DNA of 5,757 nt, from contig JANPGC010000351.1 of the NCBI GenBank assembly GCA_031423755.1, positions 1 to 5,757 on the forward strand, read 5' to 3'. The notes below the pieces were generated by a model. That model saw only the letters and a program-made list of their open reading frames with translations, did not search any database and was not told the origin of the DNA. Position numbers and translations under genes: made by a program. Below are positions 1 to 5,757 of the stretch, one piece after another (positions within the stretch are counted from its first letter, which is position 1; every line of letters begins with the position of its first letter). Origin of the DNA: JANMEX01 sp031423755. Lineage in GTDB: Bacteria; Pseudomonadota; Alphaproteobacteria; Rhizobiales; Rhizobiaceae.

Positions 1-456
1 CGCGACTACGACCTGCCCTTCTTCAATGAAATGGCTTCGAACCTTTGGATGCCGAGCCAAGACCCGAATGCGGTCAAGTGGCAGAAGAAGCTGGACGAAT
101 TTGACGGGTATATTTTTGTCGTCGCAGAGTACAACCGGTCAATGACCGCTTCGCTGAAGAATGCGATGGACCAGGCCTACAAGGAATGGGTCCACAAGCC
201 GATGGGCGCGATCGCATACGGCTCGGTGGGCGGCGCCCGCGCCCTCGAACATCTGCGCACCGTCGCTGTGGAGCTGCAAATGGTGCCGGTCCGCAATGCG
301 GTCCACATCGGCGGCGGTGATTTTTTCAAGACATCGCCGCTTGGCGCAAATGCGGCGATCGAAGAAATTGAGGCCAACCTCCTACCGGGTGCGACAGCCC
401 TGTTGGATGACATCGTCTGGTGGGCGAAGGCAACCATGGCTGCCAAATCTGCCTAA
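1..456 (+). CDS. NADPH-dependent FMN reductase family protein, 5'-truncated by the window edge
   Basis: The reading frame is open from base 1 to a TAA at 454-456, giving the last 151 residues of a protein whose start lies outside the window. Family members (flavodoxin-like fold, PF03358) are usually about 180-200 residues, so roughly 30-45 N-terminal residues are missing, including the usual Gly-Ser-x-Arg FMN phosphate loop. Visible family signatures are the DLPFF segment near visible residue 4, AEYNRSMTASLKNAMD at 42-57 (matching the family's PEYN-x-S-x-x-x-LKNAID flavin-binding loop) and YGSVGGARALEHLR at 73-86. Such cytosolic enzymes bind FMN and use NAD(P)H to reduce flavin, quinones, azo dyes or metals; the substrate here cannot be told. 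The ATG at 31 is not the true start, because family-like sequence continues upstream of it. It is followed after 95 bases by a penicillin-binding protein gene on the same strand, with no evident functional link. Confidence 0.88.
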   Translation, partial: RDYDLPFFNEMASNLWMPSQDPNAVKWQKKLDEFDGYIFVVAEYNRSMTASLKNAMDQAYKEWVHKPMGAIAYGSVGGARALEHLRTVAVELQMVPVRNAVHIGGGDFFKTSPLGANAAIEEIEANLLPGATALLDDIVWWAKATMAAKSA

Positions 457-472
457 GGTTCCAAACAGCTGC

Positions 473-494
473 GCAGGCGGGCGTCCACGCCTGC
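473..494 (+). terminator. Possible hairpin terminator-like element after the flavoprotein gene
   Basis: A perfect 7-base inverted repeat (GCAGGCG at 473-479 and CGCCTGC at 488-494, 8-base loop) starts 17 bases after the flavoprotein stop codon. Competing pairings exist with GGCG at 496-499. No run of T follows, so it does not fit a classic intrinsic terminator. It could instead stabilise the mRNA 3' end, or be chance in GC-rich DNA. Confidence 0.3.
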
Positions 495-504
495 CGGCGT
501 CTGC

Positions 505-551
505 ACAATATTTGAGTTAACCGCACCTTAAACTGCCGCATTTAGTTTGCA
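505..551 (+). promoter_or_regulatory. AT-richer leader upstream of the penicillin-binding protein gene
   Basis: This short stretch is clearly richer in A and T than the surrounding genes and is the likely place for a promoter. A TTGAGT at 512-517 resembles a -35 box, but no good -10 box lies 16-18 bases downstream. A small inverted repeat (AAACT 530-534 and AGTTT 544-548) lies just before the start codon. I see no convincing Shine-Dalgarno sequence. The regulatory role is inferred from position and composition only. Confidence 0.25.
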
Positions 552-2783
552 TTGGCTGGCATCGTGAGACGCAAGCGCTCTGAAGACAAATCCGGCGGCA
601 CACATTTGGCAAATCGCGGCAGACCACGCATTGAACCGGAGTTTGACGGCGCGCCGAGGCGCAGCCGCGGCGTGAGCGTCAACGAAGACGACCGCGCCGC
701 GCCGCCGCGCAAATCCGGTCGCAAATCGTCAAAGGCCCGCGCAGCGCGCGGCCGCCGCCGCACCGGCCTTGGCCGCCTGTTCTACTGGATGTTTGTGCTC
801 TCGATCTGGGGCGTCATCGGCGTTGCCGGTATCGTCGGCTATTTCGGCGCCAAAATGCCGAGCGCCAACACATGGGCGATCCCCGACCGCGCTCCCAACG
901 TCAAGATTGTCGCAGCCGACGGCTCGCTGCTTGCCAACCGGGGCGTGACCGGCGGTGAGGCGATGGGCCTGCGCGACATGTCACCCTATATTCCGCAAGC
1001 CGTTGTCGCCATCGAGGACCGGCGCTTCTACAGTCATTTCGGCTTTGATCCCGTCGGCTTCGCCCGTGCCATGACCCGCAATGTGATCGCTGGCAAAATG
1101 GTTCAAGGCGGCTCGACGCTGACGCAGCAGCTGGCCAAGAACCTGTTCCTTTCGCCAGACCGCACGCTGGAGCGGAAGGTGCAAGAGGTGCTGCTCGCGC
1201 TCTGGCTTGAGCACAAATATTCCAAAGACCAAATCCTCGAAATGTATCTCAACCGGGTCTATTTCGGTTCGGGCGCTTACGGTGTCGAGGCCGCCTCGCG
1301 CCGCTATTTCGGCAAGAGCGCCCGCGATGTCTCGCTCACCGAAGCGGCAACGATCGCAGCCGTGCTCAAGGCCCCCTCCTATTATTCGCCCGCCAAGGAT
1401 GCGAATGCCGCCAACAAGCGTGCGAAGCTTGTCCTCAATGCCATGCGGGATCAAGGCATGATCGGCGACAAGGAGCTGAGTTCTGCTGAGGCGAGGCCCG
1501 TCACCAAGGCCGCCGCCTATTGGAACGGCTCGGAGCAATTTGTCGCCGACCGCATCATGACCGAGCTCAAGCCACTGATCGGCGACATCGAGTCCGACGT
1601 CATTGTCGACACGACCATCGACGCCGACCTGCAGGCCATCGCCGAAAAGGCCGTCGAGCGACAGGTCGACAAGAACGGTGCAAAACTCTCAGTGAGTCAG
1701 GGTGCGATGGTGTCCATCGACACGACCGGAGCGGTCAAGGCCTATGTCGGCGGTGTGAATTATGCCGCCAGCCAATATGACCGCGCAGGCACAGCCGAGC
1801 GCCAGCCGGGTTCCACCTTCAAGCCCTTCGTCTATCTCGCCGCCATCGAAATGGGCCGCACCCCTGACTCGATGCGCAACGATGCGCCGATCAGGATCGG
1901 CAAATGGAAGCCGGAAAACTACGAGGGCAAATATTACGGGCAGGTGAGCCTGACCACAGCGCTGTCCAAATCACTGAATTCTGTCGCCGCGCAATTGGTC
2001 ATGGAAACCGGTCCGGAAGCCGTCATTGAGACCGCCGCGCGGCTTGGCATCAAATCGCCGCTCGAATCCAATCTCGCCTTGTCGCTTGGCACCTCGGATG
2101 TCAACCTTCTGGAACTCACCGGCGCCTACTCGGTGTTCTCCAACGGCGGCAATCACGCCAACATCCATCTCATCAAGCGCGTCACCGATCTTGACGGCAA
2201 GGTTCTCTATGAAAACCGCCAGGATGACGCGCCTCGTGTCGTCTCGCCCGAAGCGGTCGCCATGATGAACTACATGCTCCAGCGCACCCTCTCCGAAGGC
2301 ACCGCCAAGAAGGCCGATTTCGGCTGGCCCGCCGCCGGCAAGACCGGCACCTCGCAATCCTTCCGCGATGCGTGGTTCATCGGCTACACGTCTCAGCTCA
2401 CCACCGGCGTCTGGTTCGGCAACGACGACAACACGCCGACCAAAAAGGTCACCGGAGGTTCACTTCCGGCATTGGCATGGAAGGAATTCATGACTGCCGC
2501 GCACGAGGGTCTCGCCGTGGCCGAGCTGCCCGGCCGCTGGAAGCCATCTGCGCCCGAACCGGAATCAGCGCCAATCCCGATGGCGGAGGTCGGCCAGTCT
2601 GATGGGGTTGAACAGCCTGATCCCGTCGCCGAACTGATCGACGCGCCCGAAATGCCTGCGCTCAAGCCTTCAAAAGAATCCACCGGCTCGACCAGACATC
2701 CGGTGCCGTCCGCCGATGTCGGCCCGGCGAGGAAGAAAACATCCAGTCAAAGAACCGTTCTCGACGTCATCCTCGGTCAATAG
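552..2783 (+). CDS. Class A penicillin-binding protein (1A family), bifunctional peptidoglycan glycosyltransferase/transpeptidase
   Basis: The 743-residue enzyme polymerises lipid II into glycan strands and cross-links their peptides in the periplasm. A very basic cytoplasmic tail (about 1-75) precedes one membrane helix (about 77-100). The glycosyltransferase 51 domain follows (about 115-290), with EDRRFYSHFG at 155-164 (catalytic E155), GGSTLTQQ at 186-193, RKVQE at 208-212 (second catalytic E212; the 57-residue spacing equals E233 to E290 of E. coli PBP1b) and a YLN motif at 232-234. The transpeptidase domain has SxxK at S421-K424, SxN at S474-N476 and KTGT at 597-600. The tail (about 660-743) is Pro/Glu-rich and ends in a short hydrophobic LDVILGQ. 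I see no added OB-fold or UB2H-like domain. The start is uncertain: TTG at 552, GTG at 564 and GTG at 672 all fit, none with a strong ribosome site. It appears monocistronic. The subgroup (PBP1a or PBP1b type) cannot be fixed by eye. Confidence 0.95.
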   Translation: MAGIVRRKRSEDKSGGTHLANRGRPRIEPEFDGAPRRSRGVSVNEDDRAAPPRKSGRKSSKARAARGRRRTGLGRLFYWMFVLSIWGVIGVAGIVGYFGAKMPSANTWAIPDRAPNVKIVAADGSLLANRGVTGGEAMGLRDMSPYIPQAVVAIEDRRFYSHFGFDPVGFARAMTRNVIAGKMVQGGSTLTQQLAKNLFLSPDRTLERKVQEVLLALWLEHKYSKDQILEMYLNRVYFGSGAYGVEAASRRYFGKSARDVSLTEAATIAAVLKAPSYYSPAKDANAANKRAKLVLNAMRDQGMIGDKELSSAEARPVTKAAAYWNGSEQFVADRIMTELKPLIGDIESDVIVDTTIDADLQAIAEKAVERQVDKNGAKLSVSQGAMVSIDTTGAVKAYVGGVNYAASQYDRAGTAERQPGSTFKPFVYLAAIEMGRTPDSMRNDAPIRIGKWKPENYEGKYYGQVSLTTALSKSLNSVAAQLVMETGPEAVIETAARLGIKSPLESNLALSLGTSDVNLLELTGAYSVFSNGGNHANIHLIKRVTDLDGKVLYENRQDDAPRVVSPEAVAMMNYMLQRTLSEGTAKKADFGWPAAGKTGTSQSFRDAWFIGYTSQLTTGVWFGNDDNTPTKKVTGGSLPALAWKEFMTAAHEGLAVAELPGRWKPSAPEPESAPIPMAEVGQSDGVEQPDPVAELIDAPEMPALKPSKESTGSTRHPVPSADVGPARKKTSSQRTVLDVILGQ

Positions 2784-2784
2784 C

Positions 2785-3420
2785 CTACCGCGCAGTCGTA
2801 ACCGCAAACCAGATGGCAAAACAGGCCAGCGCCACCGACAGGGTGCGCCGGACCAAGACTTCCTTTTCGCCGCCGGAAAGCCATGGCCGCAAGCTTCCAG
2901 CCAGCGCTACGATCGAGGCGTGGATGACGGTGGCCACCAGCACATAGGCGATGGTCAAGATGACGGTCTGCGCCAGCACAGGCTGTGCCGCGTCAACAAA
3001 TTCCGGCAGCACCGCCACATAGAACACCGCCGCTTTCGGGTTGAGAATGTTGCTGGTCAGTCCGCGCAGAAACTGCGGCATCAAGCCTTGTGTTCCATCC
3101 TCTTCTGCGTACCCGCCGCGCCACCCGTCCCACGCCAGATACAGCAGAAACGCAATGCCCGCGTAGCGAAGGCCATTGTAAACGACAGGCGATGCTTGGA
3201 TCAGTGCGGCGACGCCAAAGGCAGCGGCTGCGCCGATGATTGACAGCCCCAGAAACACCCCTGCGACTGCCGCAAATCCCGCTCGCCTGCCTTGCGTCAG
3301 CGCGACAATGGCGAGGTACCCCATATTGGGTCCGGGCGTCAGTTCGATCAGGATCGAGGTGATCAGAAACGCGCTGAAGGCAGGTGGAAACTGGAATGCA
3401 AAATCAAACATGGCTGCCAT
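2785..3420 (-). CDS. LysE/RhtB family amino-acid exporter
   Basis: This is an inner-membrane protein of the LysE/RhtB family, which exports amino acids or their derivatives using the proton gradient. From the ATG at 3420 it has 211 residues, close to the usual 200-215. Family marks are ELTPGPNMGYLA at the end of the first helix and GLTSNILNPKAAVFYVAVLP in the middle (LysE and RhtB proteins carry N-L-L-N-P-K here). Hydrophobic segments fit about six membrane helices. Starts at 3447 (TTG), 3441, 3420 and 3411 (ATG) are all in frame. The two upstream ones would add a polar, unconserved tail, and 3420 or 3411 give the usual family N-terminus; no start has a strong ribosome site. The gene ends one base from the converging penicillin-binding protein gene and diverges from cysG. 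The substrate is unknown; a cysteine or O-acetylserine role like that of E. coli EamB is only a guess from the neighbouring sulfur operon. Confidence 0.9.
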   Translation of the reverse strand: MAAMFDFAFQFPPAFSAFLITSILIELTPGPNMGYLAIVALTQGRRAGFAAVAGVFLGLSIIGAAAAFGVAALIQASPVVYNGLRYAGIAFLLYLAWDGWRGGYAEEDGTQGLMPQFLRGLTSNILNPKAAVFYVAVLPEFVDAAQPVLAQTVILTIAYVLVATVIHASIVALAGSLRPWLSGGEKEVLVRRTLSVALACFAIWFAVTTAR

Positions 3421-3636
3421 TCTGGCAGCGGGACCCTTCATGTGCAATTGTCATCTGCAAGGCAGCGTGATTGGAACATTTCTGACCTGAAAATCTCGCA
3501 TCTGAAATGAATTTCCGGTATTGAACCAATTGGCGGAACAGGAAACCGCGTGTCGCCGATTCTTCGCCAGCCCGTTCCTTACGAAATCCGGCCAAATAGC
3601 CGATTTTGCACGGCATTTTCAAAAAGGCTCGTCCGC
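3421..3636. promoter_or_regulatory. Divergent intergenic region between the LysE exporter gene and cysG
   Basis: About 215 non-coding bases separate the two divergent starts and should hold both promoters. The part from about 3465 to 3530 is AT-richer than the genes. It contains GAAAT-GA-ATTTC (3504-3515, inverted repeat) and the perfect 8-base palindrome CCAATTGG (3526-3533), either of which could be an operator half-site or chance. GCCGATT occurs twice (near 3555 and 3599). On the minus strand a GACAAT preceded at 18 bases by TTCCAA is a weak promoter candidate for the exporter gene. I found no good -35/-10 pair for cysG and no riboswitch I recognise. An in-frame upstream extension of cysG from a GTG at 3550 does not look like protein of the family. 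Confidence 0.4.
3626..3636 (+). promoter_or_regulatory. Ribosome binding site that fixes the cysG start
   Basis: An A-rich AAAAAGG (3621-3627) lies nine bases before the ATG at 3637. It supports that ATG over the in-frame GTG at 3550, and the family's conserved N-terminal sequence begins just after it. Confidence 0.6.
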
Positions 3637-5079
3637 ATGGCCGACCACGATCAAAAGCTTGCGTCTTTCCCGGCCTTTTTCAAGGTCGCCGGGCGCATTG
3701 TCGTGATCGTCGGCAACGGCGAGGAGGCGCTCGCCAAATGCCGCCTGATCGGCCAGACGCAAGCGCAGATCCGGCTGATCGCCGATGCGCCGTCGGATGC
3801 GCTCGCGAGCCACGCGGCTGGCGCTGGCATCATTCAGACAAGCGCCGTCTTTGACGCCTCACACCTTGATGAAGCCGTCCTCGTCTTCGGCGCCACCGGT
3901 GATCAGGACGAAGACCGTGCCATCGTCGCTGCCGCGCGTGAACTTGGCATTCCCGCCAACGCCGTTGACCAGCCGGACCAGTGCGACTTCTTCACGCCAG
4001 CCTTGGTCGTGCGCGCGCCGGTCGCTGTCGCCATCGGCACGGAAGGCGCAGGGCCGGTTCTTGCCCAGATGATCCGTGCCCGCATCGACCAGATGCTCCC
4101 TGTCAATCTTGGACGTGTCGCCCGCCTCGCGCAGAGCTACCGCCACGCGGCCGAAATGCTCCTGCCCAAGGGCATCAGCCGCCGTTCGTTCTGGAAGAAT
4201 TTCTTCATGGGCTCGCCTGCCCGCCATGCTGAAGCTGGCGACTTGTCAGAGGCCCGCCGCGCCGCCACACGCCTGCTTCGTGCAGGCGGTATTGATCAGG
4301 GCCATGTCTCGCTGGTCGGCGCGGGCCCCGGTGCCGAAGATTTGCTGACGCTCCGCGCCCAGCGCCTCCTCATGGAAGCTGACGCCATCGTCTACGATGC
4401 GCTCGTGCCGGAAGAAGTCGTTGCCATGGGCCGCCGCGATGCCGAGCGGATCCCCGTTGGCAAACGCAAGGGCTGCCATTCCAAGAGCCAGAAGGAGATC
4501 GATGCCTTGCTCGTTTCGCTCGGCCGTGAAGGCAAGCGCGTCGTCCGCCTCAAGTCCGGCGACCCGCTGATTTTTGGCCGCGCTGCCGAGGAATTGGCTG
4601 CCCTGCGCAATGCCGGGATTTCGCACGAAGTCGTGCCGGGCGTCACATCCGCCTTCGCCGCTGCCGCAGATTTTTCCCTGCCGCTGACGCTTCGCGGCAC
4701 CGCCTCCTCGCTGGTTTTCACCACCGGCCATGATCTCAAGGGCAACGCGCTGCCGGATTGGGCCAGGCTCGCCATCGGCGGGGCTACGGTTGCTGTCTAC
4801 ATGGGCCGCAGCGTTGCCGTATCTGTTGCAAGCCGCCTCATCGAAGCAGGTCTTCCGTCCGACACGCCGGTTGCCGCCGTCGAGAACGCCAGCCGCTCCG
4901 ATGCACGCCTGTTCCACGGTACGCTGAACGACCTGCCCGCCCTTGCCAGCCGCAATGAATTGACCGGACCGGTGATGGTGATTATCGGCGAGGCGGTCGC
5001 CGGCGCTGACCTTTCCCGCGCCACGCCGCTTGCCGTCCGCCTGGCGGCCGAAACTGATCTCGAGGAACTCACCGCATGA
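3637..5079 (+). CDS. cysG: Siroheme synthase (uroporphyrinogen-III C-methyltransferase / precorrin-2 dehydrogenase / sirohydrochlorin ferrochelatase)
   Basis: This 480-residue cytosolic fusion enzyme makes siroheme from uroporphyrinogen III: two SAM-dependent methylations, NAD-dependent oxidation, then iron insertion. Length and order match enterobacterial CysG (457 residues). The N-terminal dehydrogenase/chelatase module (about 8-155) has the dinucleotide loop VGNGEEALAK at 25-34 and NAVDQP at 108-113, whose D111 aligns with catalytic D104 of Salmonella CysG. A dimerisation segment follows (about 155-215, with RRSFWKNFF at 182-190). The methyltransferase module (about 222-455) has VGAGPGAEDLLTL at 227-239, YDALV with D254 and VGKRKG with K276 (the 22-residue gap equals Salmonella D248 to K270), SGDPLIFGR at 307-315, VVPGVTSA at 332-339 and YMG at 388-390. 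Oddities are GNG for the usual GGG in the NAD loop and Thr135 where Salmonella has phosphorylated Ser128. The stop overlaps the next start (ATGA), so it leads an operon with the downstream reductase that uses siroheme. Confidence 0.96.
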   Translation: MADHDQKLASFPAFFKVAGRIVVIVGNGEEALAKCRLIGQTQAQIRLIADAPSDALASHAAGAGIIQTSAVFDASHLDEAVLVFGATGDQDEDRAIVAAARELGIPANAVDQPDQCDFFTPALVVRAPVAVAIGTEGAGPVLAQMIRARIDQMLPVNLGRVARLAQSYRHAAEMLLPKGISRRSFWKNFFMGSPARHAEAGDLSEARRAATRLLRAGGIDQGHVSLVGAGPGAEDLLTLRAQRLLMEADAIVYDALVPEEVVAMGRRDAERIPVGKRKGCHSKSQKEIDALLVSLGREGKRVVRLKSGDPLIFGRAAEELAALRNAGISHEVVPGVTSAFAAAADFSLPLTLRGTASSLVFTTGHDLKGNALPDWARLAIGGATVAVYMGRSVAVSVASRLIEAGLPSDTPVAAVENASRSDARLFHGTLNDLPALASRNELTGPVMVIIGEAVAGADLSRATPLAVRLAAETDLEELTA

Positions 5080-5357
5080 AAGTCCTGACCGCCAATACGC
5101 TCGCAGACGGCGTCGCCGTCTGGTTTTCCGGCTCAGATTGGTCGCTGTCGGTGCTTGATGCTGATGTGGCTGCTGACGCCGCTGCGGAAAGCCGCCTCAC
5201 CACAATTGGCGCAATGGCCTATGCCAACAATGAAGTGGTGGACGTCAATCTGATCGACGTTGTCCTGAAGGACGGCAAGCCCTACCCCACCCGCCTTCGC
5301 GAGCGCATCCGCGCCGATGGCCCAAGCATTGAATACCGCAGCCGGACCGCTGCGTAA
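5076..5357 (+). CDS. DUF2849 domain-containing protein of unknown function
   Basis: This 93-residue soluble protein has no signal peptide, membrane segment or cysteine. It resembles the alphaproteobacterial DUF2849 family (PF11011): an MKVLTANTLADGVAVWF N-terminus, a variable Ala/Asp-rich middle (about 28-50), then NEVVDVNLIDV at 52-62 and RLRERIRADGPSI at 73-85, which are the parts I recognise as conserved. The start is well supported, because the ATG overlaps the cysG stop by four bases (ATGA) and a GAGGA at 5062-5066 inside cysG sits nine bases before it. Translation is therefore probably coupled to cysG. The reductase gene begins 11 bases after its stop. Lying between siroheme synthase and the siroheme enzyme, it may be an accessory of sulfite/nitrite reduction, for instance in cofactor delivery, assembly or electron transfer. 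That is inference from position; no biochemical role is visible in the sequence. Family assignment is from memory of the motif pattern. Confidence 0.85.
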   Translation: MKVLTANTLADGVAVWFSGSDWSLSVLDADVAADAAAESRLTTIGAMAYANNEVVDVNLIDVVLKDGKPYPTRLRERIRADGPSIEYRSRTAA

Positions 5358-5368
5358 GGATAGAACCC
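5356..5368 (+). promoter_or_regulatory. Ribosome binding site for the reductase gene, overlapping the DUF2849 stop codon
   Basis: AAGGA at 5356-5360 shares two bases with the DUF2849 TAA stop and lies eight bases before the ATG at 5369. This supports that start and suggests a ribosome finishing DUF2849 helps start the reductase. Confidence 0.7.
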
Positions 5369-5757
5369 ATGTATCGCTATGATGAATTCGACCAAAGCTT
5401 CGTCAACGCCCGCGTTGCCGAATTCAAGGATCAGGTCGAGCGCCGCCTCAAAGGCGAGTTGAGCGAAGACCAGTTCCGGCCGCTCAGGCTGATGAACGGT
5501 GTCTATCTGCAGCTGCACGCCTACATGCTGCGCGTCGCCATCCCCTATGGCACGCTGTCATCCAAGCAGATGCGCAAGCTCGCCCATATCGCCCGCGCCT
5601 ATGACCGGGGCTATGGCCACTTCACCACCCGCCAGAACATTCAGTACAATTGGCCGGCGCTGAAAGACATGCCGGCGGTTTTGGCCGAACTGGCTGAAGT
5701 CGAGATGCACGCGCTGCAGACCTCCGGCAATTGCATCCGCAATGTCACCGCTGATCA
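5369..5757 (+). CDS. cysI: CysI-like sulfite/nitrite reductase hemoprotein, 3'-truncated by the window edge
   Basis: The frame is open from the ATG at 5369 to the window end, giving the first 129 residues of a protein that is usually about 550 residues. It belongs to the siroheme/4Fe-4S sulfite and nitrite reductases, which carry out six-electron reduction of sulfite to sulfide (or nitrite to ammonia) in the cytosol. Visible signatures are the first ferredoxin-like half-domain with FRPLRLMNGVYLQLHAYMLR at 36-55, YGHFTTRQNIQYNW at 82-95 and MHALQTSGNCIRNVTAD at 113-129. R55 and R124 plausibly correspond to substrate-binding Arg83 and Arg153 of E. coli CysI (spacing 69 against 70). The cysteines that bind the iron-sulfur cluster lie beyond the window. 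The siroheme synthase upstream supports the assignment. Sulfite against nitrite cannot be settled from this half; the cys-type operon favours sulfite. No CysJ-like flavoprotein gene is seen, and the form may be ferredoxin-dependent. Confidence 0.92.
   Translation, partial: MYRYDEFDQSFVNARVAEFKDQVERRLKGELSEDQFRPLRLMNGVYLQLHAYMLRVAIPYGTLSSKQMRKLAHIARAYDRGYGHFTTRQNIQYNWPALKDMPAVLAELAEVEMHALQTSGNCIRNVTAD

Noticed and set aside
512..546. Sigma-70 promoter from TTGAGT (512-517) to TTTAGT (541-546) before the penicillin-binding protein gene
   Set aside because: The spacing is 23 bases, outside the usual 16-18, and the second box is a poor match.
981..1538. A 185-codon minus-strand frame inside the penicillin-binding protein gene
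   Set aside because: It overlaps the glycosyltransferase domain whose motifs are all present; the antisense translation looks like codon-bias shadow with no motif.
2716..3243. A 175-codon plus-strand frame spanning the end of the penicillin-binding protein gene and opposing the LysE gene
   Set aside because: The minus-strand frame has clear LysE motifs and membrane helices; the plus-strand translation is polar and His/Arg/Gln-rich, with no family resemblance.
3421..3447. Upstream starts (TTG 3447, ATG 3441) for the LysE exporter
   Set aside because: They add a polar, non-family tail and lack a ribosome site; ATG 3420 or 3411 gives the usual length. The choice remains uncertain.
3550..3636. 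N-terminal extension of cysG from a GTG at 3550
   Set aside because: The added 29 residues do not resemble the family, and the ATG at 3637 has a good ribosome site and gives the expected N-terminus.
4246..4917. A 223-codon open frame on the minus strand inside cysG
   Set aside because: It lies wholly opposite a gene with intact catalytic motifs; long antisense frames are expected from high third-position GC, and its translation shows no recognisable family or plausible domain.
1..5757. Mobile element, CRISPR, toxin-antitoxin, phage defence or RNA gene
   Set aside because: No transposase, long direct or inverted repeats, regular spaced repeats, tRNA-like cloverleaf or small two-gene toxin module was seen; coding composition is even throughout.

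Overview
The window looks like chromosomal DNA from an alphaproteobacterium, most likely of the Hyphomicrobiales (rhizobial) type. The evidence is GC-rich coding sequence with strong third-position GC bias, a fused siroheme synthase with an alphaproteobacterial-style motif set, and the gene order cysG - DUF2849 - sulfite/nitrite reductase, which is typical of that group. I saw no tRNA, rRNA, CRISPR array, insertion sequence or phage gene. All coding sequence resembles housekeeping genes with uniform composition.

Layout. (1) 1-456, plus strand: the 3' part of an NADPH-dependent FMN reductase family flavoprotein, cut by the window edge. (2) 457-551: a short gap with a G+C-rich inverted repeat and then an AT-richer stretch leading into the next gene. 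(3) 552-2783, plus strand: a complete class A penicillin-binding protein (glycosyltransferase 51 plus transpeptidase) with all catalytic motifs intact. (4) 2785-3420, minus strand: a LysE/RhtB family exporter, convergent with the penicillin-binding protein gene and only one base away from it. (5) 3421-3636: the divergent regulatory gap between the exporter and the sulfur operon. (6) 3637-5079, 5076-5357 and 5369-5757, plus strand: an apparent operon of cysG, a DUF2849 protein and the start of a CysI-like sulfite/nitrite reductase.

How the genes work together. CysG makes siroheme from uroporphyrinogen III. The CysI-like enzyme needs siroheme and a 4Fe-4S cluster to reduce sulfite to sulfide (or nitrite to ammonia). 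The small DUF2849 protein sits between them with a 4-base start/stop overlap and is probably translationally coupled to cysG. Its function is unknown, and it is the least explained component here. The divergent LysE-type exporter could move an amino acid; a sulfur-related substrate is only suggested by position. The penicillin-binding protein and the flavoprotein appear unrelated to the sulfur operon.

Nothing in the window is a clearly new system. The best leads are the DUF2849 protein inside a siroheme/sulfite-reduction operon, the one-base convergent junction, and the sequence deviations in CysG.
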